Positions 1 to 7,693 of a stretch of DNA of 31,114 nucleotides are shown here, in pieces. Source of the DNA: a virus; IMG/VR virus record IMGVR_UViG_3300031952_000095, positions 1 to 31,114 of that record; one strand, 5' to 3'. Made by a program: the position numbers and the translations under genes. Position 1 is the stretch's first letter. Every line of letters starts with the position of its first letter. The notes under the pieces were generated by a model. The model saw only the letters and a program-made list of their open reading frames with translations. It did no database searches and was not told the DNA's origin.

Positions 1-430
1 AAACGTCTTGAACTACTTGGTTATAAATCTTCGAGGCATTTGGGATAGTCCTACCTACTATGCGGCCCCTAGATATCAGCTCCTTCCTCTGACTTCTGGT
101 ACTTCTGACACCATCTACGATGTTTCTTATACCTTCTGTGGCTTTAATAATCCTATGCTCACTATTCTTAATTTTTTGTGCTCTCACGGCAACTTGCGCA
201 CCAAGAACGTACGGTCTTGTTGTTTGTACTGAAACGCCATTTGATCGGTTTGGCAGCCCTTGGTCGCTAAGTATCCTAGCAACTCGTAAGAACTTTGGAG
301 TATAGCGATCAATATACCAATCAGACAGGACAACTTTTGCATATTTTGGGATGCGATGAATTTCTTTATTGGGGCCAGTTATCTGAACCGTATGTGGATG
401 AGGATTGACGTATTCTACTAACCTTGACAT
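1..430 (-). CDS. Unknown protein, C-terminus outside window
   Basis: An open frame runs from an ATG at 430 leftwards to the window edge without a stop (about 143 codons visible), so the gene is partial. A GAGGG stretch just upstream of the ATG serves as ribosome site. The visible protein is basic and contains motifs such as HPHTVQITGP near the N-terminus, followed by an Arg/Lys-rich, probably helical region. I recognise no family. It lies 33 bases downstream of the tagged gene at 464-850 in the same direction and probably belongs to the same transcript. The overlapping plus-strand frames here look like shadows. That this is a gene is fairly sure; its function is unknown. Confidence 0.6.
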   Translation of the reverse strand, partial: MSRLVEYVNPHPHTVQITGPNKEIHRIPKYAKVVLSDWYIDRYTPKFLRVARILSDQGLPNRSNGVSVQTTRPYVLGAQVAVRAQKIKNSEHRIIKATEGIRNIVDGVRSTRSQRKELISRGRIVGRTIPNASKIYNQVVQDV

Positions 431-463
431 ACGCCCTCGTGTGCATCTTAACCATTTTATATA

Positions 464-850
464 TCACCGGGATGGCTTTAGGATATGCTCATCATGATGC
501 TTGGCTGGGTTATTTGTGTACCACATTTCACTACCGCCATATGGTTTGGGTTCTATCATACCCTTTGGTATATATAATGGTTTGTTGGTCATTCCACCTG
601 TCTTTTGCGGTTGCCAGACTAATGTTTTGATATTCTTTGGTTGATCACCAACTTGTATAGTTTCCTTTTGAGTTGTTGAGTCCTTCTTTTCCATCAAACC
701 ATCGGTGTAACTGTCGTTTGCATACGCCAAATACCACCTTTGTCTCCCTCTTGGTCTTACAATGTCAATCTTACCATCGCCATCAAAGGCTGCTGGCTTA
801 ATTGCTATGGCACCAACTACGGTCGTCTCATATAATAGATCTAGCTTCAT
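464..850 (-). CDS. Small protein with MKLDLLYE capsid-targeting-like N-terminus
   Basis: The protein is 128 residues and begins MKLDLLYET. This is the same MKLxxLxE pattern seen at the starts of the metalloprotease (23849-24523) and the ART-like protein (26100-26813). L-Y-E matches the (L/I)xE cleavage rule of T4-type prohead proteases, so I infer an internal head protein cut after E8. The body is polar with a short beta-like region (GKIDIVRPRGRQRWYLAYAND) and no recognised domain. The start overlaps the stop of the upstream gene by four bases (ATGA), so the two are translationally coupled. It sits more than 23 kb from the main tagged cassette, which suggests that tagged genes are dispersed in this genome. 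Confidence 0.7.
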   Translation of the reverse strand: MKLDLLYETTVVGAIAIKPAAFDGDGKIDIVRPRGRQRWYLAYANDSYTDGLMEKKDSTTQKETIQVGDQPKNIKTLVWQPQKTGGMTNKPLYIPKGMIEPKPYGGSEMWYTNNPAKHHDEHILKPSR

Positions 851-1281
851 TTCTGCTCTCCTGGAAGCATCGCGCTGACATCATATCCATCTTTAGAAGC
901 CTGCCTAAGAATTCTTTCATTTACTGCGTCGATCACTTTATCTAGTTGACTATTAACGGCTAGTAAACTTTCTCTTGTTGAGAAATCTTTTAACCTCGCG
1001 CCAAGTATGATTCCGATTTTATTGAGATTGGAGATTGATTCTTCTAAATATTCTCTGCATTTTTGTAATAGTTCTACATCACCAATTTCAGGCTGATCAG
1101 CTGGTGGTTCTGTTAGCTCAGGCAGCTCGAGTGTTGCAAGTTCATCACCAGCTGGCTCTGGCTTTGGTGTGGGTTTTATTGTGGGTTTTATTGTGGGTTT
1201 TATTGTGGGTTTTAACTTATCTACCCCAAGCGTCTCTTGCTCGGAAATAATCCTTCGCTGCGCAGATGATAGCCTTCTCAT
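847..1281 (-). CDS. Unknown protein with KPTI repeats and coiled-coil-like C-terminus
   Basis: The protein has 144 residues. Residues about 22-42 are a Lys-Pro-Thr-Ile tetrapeptide repeat followed by PKPEPAG. Then comes an acidic Glu/Pro stretch and a helical, Leu-spaced C-terminal half (about 65-135) that could form a coiled coil. The layout of repeat linker plus helical module suggests a tethered structural or scaffold-type protein, but I recognise no family. It overlaps both neighbours by four bases, which indicates an operon. The repeat is encoded by near-perfect 12-base DNA units and can probably change length by slippage. Confidence 0.7.
   Translation of the reverse strand: MRRLSSAQRRIISEQETLGVDKLKPTIKPTIKPTIKPTPKPEPAGDELATLELPELTEPPADQPEIGDVELLQKCREYLEESISNLNKIGIILGARLKDFSTRESLLAVNSQLDKVIDAVNERILRQASKDGYDVSAMLPGEQK
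1169..1216. repeat. 12-bp tandem repeat, four units (KPTI codons)
   Basis: Four adjacent copies of GTGGGTTTTATT (plus strand; the last ends in AC) encode the KPTI repeats of the gene on the minus strand. Near identity at DNA level indicates recent expansion. Confidence 0.9.
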
Positions 1282-1820
1282 CCCGACCTCGCATAAAGTG
1301 GTAAGAATTTATCTCCTCTTACAATAATTTTGAATGAACTATGTTTTAATATAACTTGGCCCATTGATGGAAGTTCTTTCAGCAAGCCATCGTCTAATTT
1401 TTTAATAGCAATTATCTCCTGTGTTGGGATTATTTTAGAGCATAGTTCTTTAACCATGCCGGGTCCAGACATCTTATCTAAATGTGTTCTAATGTCAACC
1501 AATATATCACCAGAAAAATAAAATTGCGCTTGCGGTATTCTTGCTCGATTCATTAAATCGACTAGTGGACCAACATAATTAGCGGCGAATTTCTTATCTA
1601 ACTTTTCTGGTTCAATTATATTTCCAGCAAAATCACCAAACCTTATTCCGATTTTACCACTATTCCTAAAGATTAATATAGAAGTTCCATCTAGCTTATA
1701 TGATCTTATGATATAAACTAGCCTATCTTTCAGCTCTGGAACTCTATCGATATGTAATATTTCTGGATATGCTATTATGGAAGGGATTTTAGACGTACCA
1801 GACTGTTGCATTTCTAACAT
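1278..1820 (-). CDS. Unknown protein, 180 aa
   Basis: A 180-residue soluble protein with alternating beta-like and helical segments and no signal peptide or metal motif. I do not recognise it. The start is uncertain: ATG at 1820 overlaps the preceding gene by 32 bases, and a second ATG lies nine bases later. No strong SD separates them. It shares a four-base overlap with the KPTI-repeat gene downstream, so it is part of the same minus-strand unit. Neighbourhood and size would fit a minor virion or assembly protein, but nothing in the sequence shows this. Confidence 0.65.
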   Translation of the reverse strand: MLEMQQSGTSKIPSIIAYPEILHIDRVPELKDRLVYIIRSYKLDGTSILIFRNSGKIGIRFGDFAGNIIEPEKLDKKFAANYVGPLVDLMNRARIPQAQFYFSGDILVDIRTHLDKMSGPGMVKELCSKIIPTQEIIAIKKLDDGLLKELPSMGQVILKHSSFKIIVRGDKFLPLYARSG

Positions 1821-2094
1821 TCTTTACAACTGCATATTTACCACCAGTTGACAATTTTATTTCATCTGAGTCAATTTTAGAGATTGATTTGCTCATCTTA
1901 GATTGGCCCATCGTTAGTAACAGAATCGGTATCCCTGCTCTGACAACGCTAACGATACCATTAGGTTCGATTTGGTTTATCAAACCAAACCAATGCACAA
2001 TCCACCCGTGGTATATTATAATATCGCCAACCTCTGGCTCCCACTCTTGAATCGGCATGTACTGCGCCAACCCGACTTGAAATGATTTTATCAT
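1789..2094 (-). CDS. Unknown small protein, beta-rich
   Basis: The protein has 101 residues. Residues about 18-60 (EWEPEVGDIIIYHGWIVHWFG...) look like a small beta-barrel, with the phrase VGDIIIYHG resembling SH3-like or hedgehog/NlpC-type beta strands. The similarity is too short to name. It overlaps the upstream membrane gene by four bases (ATGA) and the downstream gene by 32 bases. Its role is unknown. The size and the tight coupling to a membrane-protein gene hint at a joint function, but this is only context. Confidence 0.6.
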   Translation of the reverse strand: MIKSFQVGLAQYMPIQEWEPEVGDIIIYHGWIVHWFGLINQIEPNGIVSVVRAGIPILLLTMGQSKMSKSISKIDSDEIKLSTGGKYAVVKNVRNATVWYV

Positions 2095-2345
2095 ATAATA
2101 TGTAGTGCCTTTAATCCACCAGACATTAAAATACTAATTGGTATTATGATTGCGCCCCATCTCATAAATGATCTGGGCGTAAGATCACCCGTCACGAGAC
2201 TTCTGATATAGAACCACACCGATGCTATACCGACACCAACAATCGCAACTTCAAGAACTTCTTTCAAGGCAACCACTCCAGGGATCAAATGTGAATTTAG
2301 TCTGGCCAATTGTCCATTGAATCTTAAGATCAACCCTCTCGCCAC
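2091..2345 (-). CDS. Small two-helix membrane protein
   Basis: The product is up to 84 residues with two hydrophobic segments (about EVAIVGVGIASVWFYI and AIIIPISILMSGGL) separated by a short polar loop, typical of a small inner-membrane protein. The listed start is a GTG at 2345 inside the upstream gene. A TTG about 80 bases later, preceded by GGAG, would shorten the overlap and is an alternative. Phage holins can have this shape, but there is no other evidence for lysis function. It forms a chain of overlapping minus-strand genes. Confidence 0.55.
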   Translation of the reverse strand: MARGLILRFNGQLARLNSHLIPGVVALKEVLEVAIVGVGIASVWFYIRSLVTGDLTPRSFMRWGAIIIPISILMSGGLKALHII

Positions 2346-2607
2346 CCATCCTTCTTTTAATGAAGTTATCTAGAGATCTAATTGATAAGTTTAGGTGCAT
2401 TGGAGCTGGCTGGAATTCCCCAAATCTTGTATAGTCAATGTCATCCAATTTACCACTAATTTCTACTCTCTTACGCAACGATTCAAACCCGTCCATTAGA
2501 GTCTTCCGGACGTGGCTCTTGCTCGATGGTTGGAAGTTTACTAATAGTTGGTTCAATTCCGATTCGTTCTTCAGCACCACGTCCGTTATCTGTGGTGGGT
2601 TTTCCAT
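2251..2607 (-). CDS. Unknown soluble protein, 118 aa
   Basis: I place the start at ATG 2607 because GGAGG stands five bases upstream; an earlier ATG at 2628 lacks such a site. The protein is about 118 residues, polar, with a basic middle (SLRKRVEISGK) and a C-terminal beta-like region ending QTKFTFDPWSG. I recognise no family. Its 5' part overlaps the 3' end of the membrane gene at 2483-3049 by about 125 bases in another frame, which is long for this genome. One of the two frames could be shorter than annotated. Confidence 0.55.
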   Translation of the reverse strand: MENPPQITDVVLKNESELNQLLVNFQPSSKSHVRKTLMDGFESLRKRVEISGKLDDIDYTRFGEFQPAPMHLNLSIRSLDNFIKRRMGGERVDLKIQWTIGQTKFTFDPWSGCLERSS

Positions 2608-3049
2608 TGATGCCTCCAACGATGTCATTCGTTATACTGAAATCAGATACTGGTCTAAATGCCATGATGTATGGCATTCGATTGATCCATCTATGAATTA
2701 ATTCGTGCAAACAATTCGAAAACCTATGGAGCACAAATACACTTATTATATAACTAGATACCATAAAAATGATCGGGCAATCAACAATTTCAGATAGCAA
2801 TGACCCCATCCCATCGTTGATAAACTTAGTTGGCACAAATAACGCAACTATTGCGCTAACCCAAACAGACAAACAATATCCACAGCTGAATAACCCGTTT
2901 ATGTACCATCTAATAGTGATGAATCGTGAGTGCTCTGATGGCATAAGCCTGGCGCGGATTGCTTTGAATAGCTCCGATTCTACTTCTATTTCGACTACCG
3001 CCTCTATAAATATTATGGCAGCTACCCATATTGCCATATATTTGGCCAT
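2483..3049 (-). CDS. Membrane protein, DUF1360-like
   Basis: The protein has 188 residues with three or so hydrophobic segments: near the N-terminus (MAIWVAAIIFIEAVVEIEV), around 52-70 and around 88-108. The segment CGYCLSVWVSAIVALF resembles the CxxCxxFW-type signature of DUF1360 membrane proteins, which occur in phages and Bacillus. The assignment rests on that motif only. The last 50 residues are polar, rich in Pro, Glu and Gly, and overlap the next gene. GGAG upstream of the ATG supports the start. The protein probably acts in the host inner membrane; its function is unknown. Confidence 0.55.
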   Translation of the reverse strand: MAKYMAIWVAAIIFIEAVVEIEVESELFKAIRARLMPSEHSRFITIRWYINGLFSCGYCLSVWVSAIVALFVPTKFINDGMGSLLSEIVDCPIIFMVSSYIISVFVLHRFSNCLHELIHRWINRMPYIMAFRPVSDFSITNDIVGGINGKPTTDNGRGAEERIGIEPTISKLPTIEQEPRPEDSNGRV

Positions 3050-3237
3050 TAAATCTTTCTCCGGTAGTTACATTTTGGATTTGAGCATTTCTTTTGGACG
3101 TTTTGTTTTTTGGTTATAGGATCAAAGGCATATATTGTTCTTAGTTGCGTTCCACATACTGGGCATTTATCTCTACCACTCCTAATTCCATTGTTGAGTT
3201 GAATCTTAATTCCGCGAGCTCTTCCACAGCATGCCAT
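3049..3237 (-). CDS. Small zinc-ribbon protein
   Basis: The 62-residue protein has CPVCG (around 25-29) and CSNPKC (around 51-56), a four-cysteine zinc ribbon in a basic context ending NYRRKI. An additional CC pair lies at residues 3-4. Such ribbons bind nucleic acid or act as subunits of larger enzymes; nothing here identifies the partner. It is the first gene of the minus-strand block and faces the divergent HNH gene across 85 bases. Its stop overlaps the start of the downstream membrane gene. Confidence 0.65.
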   Translation of the reverse strand: MACCGRARGIKIQLNNGIRSGRDKCPVCGTQLRTIYAFDPITKKQNVQKKCSNPKCNYRRKI

Positions 3238-3322
3238 GGCGACTCTCCCAAATGACTAAGTTATTTTTGGCACATGGGAGCGCACTAATATATACGCATA
3301 CAAGTGCATAAGTATATATTAT
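3238..3322. promoter_or_regulatory. Divergent intergenic region with sigma70-like promoter (plus)
   Basis: Between the divergent genes, TTGGCA (3267-3272), a 16-base spacer and TATATA (3289-3294) fit a sigma70-type promoter pointing to the HNH gene. No clear partner was found for the minus direction. Prediction by eye only. Confidence 0.35.
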
Positions 3323-3766
3323 ATGAAGCTTAAGAAGAGTAAATTACAAAAGAAGAGGGATGACCACAACTCAAGGTTGTGGAGAAATAAGGCTGACAAT
3401 ATTTGGAGGAAGCTTGTATTTATTGTCGGCAATGGAAAATGCGCGGTGTGCGGCTCAGAAATATATGTCCAAGCACACCATATGATCCCAAGAGAAATGT
3501 ATTCGCATCGCCACGCGGTAATGAATGGCTTGGCGATTTGCGCATCGCATCATAAATATTCGTTTGAGCTATCGCCGCATAAGGCACCGGTGGCGTTTTA
3601 TAAATGGCTTTGTAATAATTTACCAAATAGATGGGAATGGTTATTGGCACAAGAACCAAGTAGGAAGAACCAGATCACATTTAAGGAAACTTTCGAAATT
3701 ATGTCGAAAGAATATGCGCTCATAGAAACTAAACAATCAAAAGTAAGTATGGACGAAGGAGGCTAA
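3323..3766 (+). CDS. HNH homing-type endonuclease
   Basis: The 147-residue protein has a classical HNH layout: CAVC (40-43), AHHMIPRE (51-58) with the general-base histidine, then MNGLAICASHHKYS (67-80) carrying the N, C and H residues. The N-terminus is very basic. The two CxxC-type elements bind structural zinc. It stands alone in the opposite direction to its neighbours, typical of free-standing homing endonucleases that spread between phage genomes, although phage HNH proteins can also serve packaging or recombination. There is no clear SD at the ATG, and an in-frame later start is possible. Confidence 0.8.
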   Translation: MKLKKSKLQKKRDDHNSRLWRNKADNIWRKLVFIVGNGKCAVCGSEIYVQAHHMIPREMYSHRHAVMNGLAICASHHKYSFELSPHKAPVAFYKWLCNNLPNRWEWLLAQEPSRKNQITFKETFEIMSKEYALIETKQSKVSMDEGG

Positions 3767-3767
3767 C

Positions 3768-4013
3768 ATGGCGCAAGTACACGTTGCCTACGTTGGAATG
3801 GTAAGAGTGAAGCCTGGCGGCGGTGTGATTAAAAAGCAGTCCACAATTCAGGAGAATCTATCGTTCGAGACTCAGCATAGAGTCATAGAAGATAACACAA
3901 TCCCAAATACAGCCAATAATCCAACACTTAAAGATTATCTTGAACTAGAAGTGGCTGACGGATTCATACCTAATCACATTGACCAGTATGTCGTGGTGAC
4001 GCTAAAGCCATAA
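3768..4013 (+). CDS. Unknown small protein, 81 aa
   Basis: The ATG is preceded by GAAGGAGG at good spacing, one of the clearest ribosome sites here, so the gene is very likely real. The protein is 81 residues, beta-rich, with a Gly-rich turn (KPGGGV). It has a ubiquitin- or MoaD-like feel in its C-terminal half (LKDYLELEVADGFIPNHIDQYVVVTL), but I cannot assign it. It follows the HNH gene directly and overlaps the end of the convergent FEN gene by 44 bases. That leaves no room for a terminator between the two converging genes. Confidence 0.65.
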   Translation: MAQVHVAYVGMVRVKPGGGVIKKQSTIQENLSFETQHRVIEDNTIPNTANNPTLKDYLELEVADGFIPNHIDQYVVVTLKP

Positions 4014-4893
4014 ATTGTGGTATATATCTTGGTAAATCGGAAGGTAAGCCGCGCACTCTATTCTGATTTGCCATATTTTCAACCTTTTTTTGATCTAAGA
4101 TTATCATAGTTTGCTGTTTATATTCCACATACTCACAATTATCCGCAATGTGCGGGCACCACGATAAATCAATAATTCGTCTATTTCTCATAAACAGCGA
4201 ATCACCTACTACCTTAGGCTCGCCATCAACCATAACAATTGCTTTATTTGACCTAAGGAACTCCTGCATCTTAGGCTTATCTTTAGCCATTTCTGTTGAC
4301 TTGACTGGCCCAATATTGTAATACCCGATAATATTATCTGACTTATCTCCCATAAGCGACTTAACAATTACCACATCGACATCCGGCTTTGGCTCTACCT
4401 GCGGTTCTTTTGATAATGGATTATATATATGAACATGATCCATTTTGTAACTTATCTGCCTGAAATCTTGGTCGCTTGATATTATCACAGTTGATTCGCG
4501 ATTTAGCGTGCAGAATGAATATATAAGATCGTCAGCCTCCATACCTTCTCTATAATATTGTCTACAATTCAAATATTTGAAGGCTACGATTGATAAACCA
4601 ACTTGTCTTTTTAACTCGCTATGAATATCGATTTCAAGATCTTTGTATTTTTCTGCTCTGTGCTCCTTATACTCTTGAATTATCGCTTTCCTCCATATTT
4701 TATCTCTAGGTCCATCCCAAAATATATGTACATTATGAGGATTAAATAATGAAATATAACTACCAATAAATCTAACCATTATTACGAAATAGTCATATCC
4801 GGTCGCTTTAAATGCTGGATCCCCATATCCAGCAAATATAGCACGATATATGGCATTCTTGCCATCAATTAATAGGTGCTCACAGCTTCGCAT
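3970..4893 (-). CDS. 5'-3' exonuclease / flap endonuclease (T4 RNase H type)
   Basis: This 307-residue protein removes RNA primers and 5' flaps during lagging-strand replication. The acidic metal-binding clusters of the FEN/PIN-like family are visible: D10 in LLIDGKNAIYRAIF, EADD (119-122), SSDQDF (139-144) and GDKSDNIIGYYNIGP (182-196), the last being the start of the DNA-binding helix-hairpin region. Its length matches T4 RNase H. It is directly downstream of the ssDNA-binding protein gene (six-base gap), an arrangement that fits a shared role at the fork. The 3' end overlaps the convergent gene. Confidence 0.88.
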   Translation of the reverse strand: MRSCEHLLIDGKNAIYRAIFAGYGDPAFKATGYDYFVIMVRFIGSYISLFNPHNVHIFWDGPRDKIWRKAIIQEYKEHRAEKYKDLEIDIHSELKRQVGLSIVAFKYLNCRQYYREGMEADDLIYSFCTLNRESTVIISSDQDFRQISYKMDHVHIYNPLSKEPQVEPKPDVDVVIVKSLMGDKSDNIIGYYNIGPVKSTEMAKDKPKMQEFLRSNKAIVMVDGEPKVVGDSLFMRNRRIIDLSWCPHIADNCEYVEYKQQTMIILDQKKVENMANQNRVRGLPSDLPRYIPQFMALASPRHTGQCD

Positions 4894-4899
4894 GAAAGC

Positions 4900-6096
4900 C
4901 TATATCTCTTCCCTGACCTCGTTTAGCAGCTTCTTTAGCTCAGGATCATCCACTTCATCTACTGAGCTCGTGGCCTTAGCCTTAGCGGCTGCCGGTGCTG
5001 TGGTCGGAGGAGCAGGCTTTTTGCTGCTTGACGGCATACCATCGTCTTCATCGATGGTGGGTTTTGGCTTTGATGCCTTTGGTGCTGGGGCAGGTGCCGG
5101 TGCCGCAGGAGCAGGTGCCGGTGCCGCAGGAGCAGGTGCCGGTGCTGGTGCCGCCGGTGCCGGTGCCGCAGGAGCAGGGGCCGCTTTCTGCTGAGCAGAT
5201 TTGGATGGTGCTGCCTTTGGTGCGCTCTTCTGCTCTGGAAGTTCTTCGTCTTCGTCGCCATCAGCGCCACTAGTCTTCGGGATTTCGCCTTGACCAACCT
5301 TCTCGAGTAAGTCTGCGAGTTCCTTGGCATTTCTAGGCGGGAACTTGGCTACGATATCGTGGCGCTGATCGAGGATTGCCTGAATTTCCTCTGGTGTTTC
5401 GGCAAGCCTGTGGCGCTTGACCAGGAATTTTGAGCTTTCATAGTTGTTATAACCACTCTTGTGTGTGACTTCAACCTGGAATATTAAACAATCCTCTGGA
5501 TCCCAGAACATGCCGTAGGGTTTTGGGTCATTTTCTGGATCATCGCCAGGACCGTCACGCATCCAACACTCTTCCATCTTATCGAAAACGGTCTTTGGCA
5601 TTTGATACCACATGACCTTCCCATGAAGATCAGCGGGATTGACGTTCGATGGAGGGAAATAAATATTCACTGCAGACATTGTCCTGGGGAGATATAGCTT
5701 GGCGAGTGCTCGCTTTTTGTCTTCAACATCGCACTCTCTGCGAAGTTCAAATCCGAGTTCGCACCAAGGGCATTTAGCTTTATCGAATAACCTTGGACAA
5801 CCATATGGCCTGCGATCAATCCAGTGAAGACCGCCGCTAACGCAGAACCATGGCATCTTCTTAATTGTTCCATCTTCACCGGGCCATTGGCGCTCATCCA
5901 TAGTTGCAGACGCTTCACCAGTGATGCATTTCTGGCCTTTGGCAATACCGGGAAGCACTACAAATCGATACTTAAATGTTTCGTTCGGTTTAGTGTTCGG
6001 AACCCTAAACATCGCTGGGTCCCTAGAGCTGCCCTTTTCGTCCTTCATGCGCTGGCGCATCTTCTCGAGCATTTTCTTCTTTTCAGACTCTTGCAT
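4900..6096 (-). CDS. gp32-like single-stranded DNA-binding protein
   Basis: This 398-residue protein is the likely phage SSB that coats ssDNA at forks and in recombination. It has a basic Lys/Arg-rich N-terminus (residues 1-30), as gp32 uses for cooperativity. A zinc site is formed by H91, C100, C109 and C112 (CPRLFDKAKCPWC), matching the gp32 spacing style. The acidic C-terminal tail ends DDPELKKLLNEVREEI and would dock partners. Between core and tail lies a long Ala/Pro linker (about 290-345), longer than in T4. GGAG precedes the ATG. Neighbours FEN, UvsY-like and polymerase support the assignment. Confidence 0.85.
   Translation of the reverse strand: MQESEKKKMLEKMRQRMKDEKGSSRDPAMFRVPNTKPNETFKYRFVVLPGIAKGQKCITGEASATMDERQWPGEDGTIKKMPWFCVSGGLHWIDRRPYGCPRLFDKAKCPWCELGFELRRECDVEDKKRALAKLYLPRTMSAVNIYFPPSNVNPADLHGKVMWYQMPKTVFDKMEECWMRDGPGDDPENDPKPYGMFWDPEDCLIFQVEVTHKSGYNNYESSKFLVKRHRLAETPEEIQAILDQRHDIVAKFPPRNAKELADLLEKVGQGEIPKTSGADGDEDEELPEQKSAPKAAPSKSAQQKAAPAPAAPAPAAPAPAPAPAAPAPAPAAPAPAPAPKASKPKPTIDEDDGMPSSSKKPAPPTTAPAAAKAKATSSVDEVDDPELKKLLNEVREEI
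5085..5190. repeat. GC-rich Ala/Pro-coding repeat in SSB linker
   Basis: Imperfect 6- to 12-base units of the GCCGGTGCCGCAGGAGCAG type encode the (AP)n linker of the SSB on the minus strand. Local GC content is far above the surroundings. Confidence 0.8.
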
Positions 6097-6107
6097 TTGA
6101 AATCTCC

Positions 6108-6587
6108 TTACGGTGCTGATTGCTCTTGCCTTTTGAATCCAGCCAACGATCGCAATGCCTCAACTTTGAGTTTCATCGCATCGACAATGTTGAAAAGTTT
6201 GCCAAGAGTACGATTAGCCAATATTAATTTGCTCTCAATTTCCAATAGCTTATCGTCTTTTTCGACTAGCTCTCGAAGTATTTTCTCTGGTACTTTAACA
6301 GACTTTTTCTGCGATTCTTCAATTATTAGATCGTATATTTGTGCTCTTCTACGCTTTGATATTCTATCAAGTTTTGCCACATATGCTTTTTGTTCGCTAT
6401 AGACCATCGCCCAGAACGCAAAAGTTTGCGGAGCCGTCATCAATGATTCTTCAAGCGTTTCATAGTCGATCGCTAAGTCTGGCCTAAAATCTCTATCTAC
6501 TACCTGATCCTCACCAATCTCAGCCCTGATACGCACTATACGTTTGGCGATATCCTCTGGCACGTTTTCTGAAAACCAATCCTTCAT
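6108..6587 (-). CDS. Possible UvsY-like recombination mediator
   Basis: The 159-residue protein is largely helical and rich in Lys, Arg and Glu, with no membrane or metal motif. The stretch DYETLEESLMTAP..FAFWAMVYSEQKAYVAKLDRISKRRRAQIYD resembles the pattern of T4-like UvsY proteins: an acidic helix, then an aromatic segment, then a basic helix with closely spaced K/R and Y. UvsY loads the recombinase onto SSB-covered DNA. Position between SSB and polymerase, with RecA in the same block, fits. I see a pattern, not a proven match; a generic coiled-coil protein is the alternative. It overlaps the polymerase stop by four bases. Confidence 0.45.
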   Translation of the reverse strand: MKDWFSENVPEDIAKRIVRIRAEIGEDQVVDRDFRPDLAIDYETLEESLMTAPQTFAFWAMVYSEQKAYVAKLDRISKRRRAQIYDLIIEESQKKSVKVPEKILRELVEKDDKLLEIESKLILANRTLGKLFNIVDAMKLKVEALRSLAGFKRQEQSAP

Positions 6588-7693
6588 CTATATTCCCTAT
6601 ATAGTTTCCACTTCTTCCATTGACGCCCAACATAAACTCTAAGAGGGAACGTATCCATTTCAGTCAATGGTCTTAACATCACCTGTGTTGCTTCTTTTAT
6701 TACGTGCGGCACAAGCCCTGATCTACAAGAGAATATGATTGAGTCATGTGTTTCAGTGAGCATATATGCTTTTAATTTATCAGACAATTTTATTAATGAT
6801 GATTGCATCGCGTGGGCAACCGTCCCTTGCAATACCGCATTAAATACGCTTTTGGTGTCACGACTACCCAATTTAAATTTTCGACCAAGAGGCGAGCATA
6901 AAGAGCCATCCCTTTCCAGCGCGTTTAGCTGATTCTGCATCCACTCTTTTAACTTTGGATATATTTCCAAGATTGGGGAATCAAGATCAATAGAATAAAT
7001 CGTGCGCATATATAGGCGTTTGCATTCATCTCTTGGAATACCAAGCTCCTCCGATAACATCGTATGTGGATCTGATTTTATAAAACTTTCATTTAACAAT
7101 TCATCATGAGACAGTAAGGCTGCAGCCCTAATTTCTGCAGCCATCCAATCGCAGCATATGAATAAGTTATCTGCATCTTCCGTTCTGATTGGAGTGTCTT
7201 CCGGAGCACCTTGGATGTTATAGTTATGACACCTAGATCTACCAGTATAAGTATCAAGTGCGTAGATCGGTTGTACTTTTATTTCATCGAGAAATATCGG
7301 CTTCCTTTCCATTGATATGTATGTGGAGGAACTGGCGCCGAGTAGGTTCCTCCATCTATCTGGTTTAAGGTCAACTAAAGCAATTGAATTAAATAGCTCT
7401 ATATATCTATTGTTGCTTAGTGTGGGTATGGCGGCTGTTAGTTGGTATAGATTATGATTATTTCGTAAATTAAATGCAATTATATGCGATTTAGCGTCAT
7501 TAAGGTACACTGGTTCCTGCGATGAGTCCACGATATTCCCAATAGCAAATATGTCAGAGGTTACATCGTATATCTTCCGGTTGGACCCTTTGGCATATAA
7601 ATAAAAAATTTCCGTCCTGTCGCCAATTTTAAGTAACGACAATAACGGTTTATATGGATATTTTGTGTAGTCGAAGGCTGTTAATAATAACAT
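6584..7693 (-). CDS. Minimal family A DNA polymerase (palm/fingers only)
   Basis: At 369 residues this is far shorter than Pol I (about 900) and shorter than most phage family A enzymes. Visible are TGRSRCHNYNIQGAP (150-164, the TGRLSSxxPNLQNIP region), motif A CDWMAAEIRAAALLS with catalytic D182, motif B remnant R221xxxK225xxxM229xxxY233, NAVLQGTVAHAM (285-296) and motif C ETHDS with D317. All three catalytic-site motifs are recognisable. No 3'-5' exonuclease motifs are seen, and thumb and part of the fingers are missing. It probably fills gaps or acts in repair, because a DnaE-type replicase is also encoded. TAATG coupling links it to the zinc-ribbon gene. Confidence 0.85.
   Translation of the reverse strand: MLLLTAFDYTKYPYKPLLSLLKIGDRTEIFYLYAKGSNRKIYDVTSDIFAIGNIVDSSQEPVYLNDAKSHIIAFNLRNNHNLYQLTAAIPTLSNNRYIELFNSIALVDLKPDRWRNLLGASSSTYISMERKPIFLDEIKVQPIYALDTYTGRSRCHNYNIQGAPEDTPIRTEDADNLFICCDWMAAEIRAAALLSHDELLNESFIKSDPHTMLSEELGIPRDECKRLYMRTIYSIDLDSPILEIYPKLKEWMQNQLNALERDGSLCSPLGRKFKLGSRDTKSVFNAVLQGTVAHAMQSSLIKLSDKLKAYMLTETHDSIIFSCRSGLVPHVIKEATQVMLRPLTEMDTFPLRVYVGRQWKKWKLYREYR

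Noticed and set aside
4850-5330. Long plus-strand and alternative minus-strand frames rich in Ala, Gly or Arg
   Set aside because: Created by the GC-rich repeat that codes for the SSB Ala/Pro linker.
6108-6587. VPEDIAKRI near the start of the UvsY-like protein as a tag
   Set aside because: It continues VRIRAEIGEDQ without the ITEDPD core and lies in a replication gene; short chance similarity.
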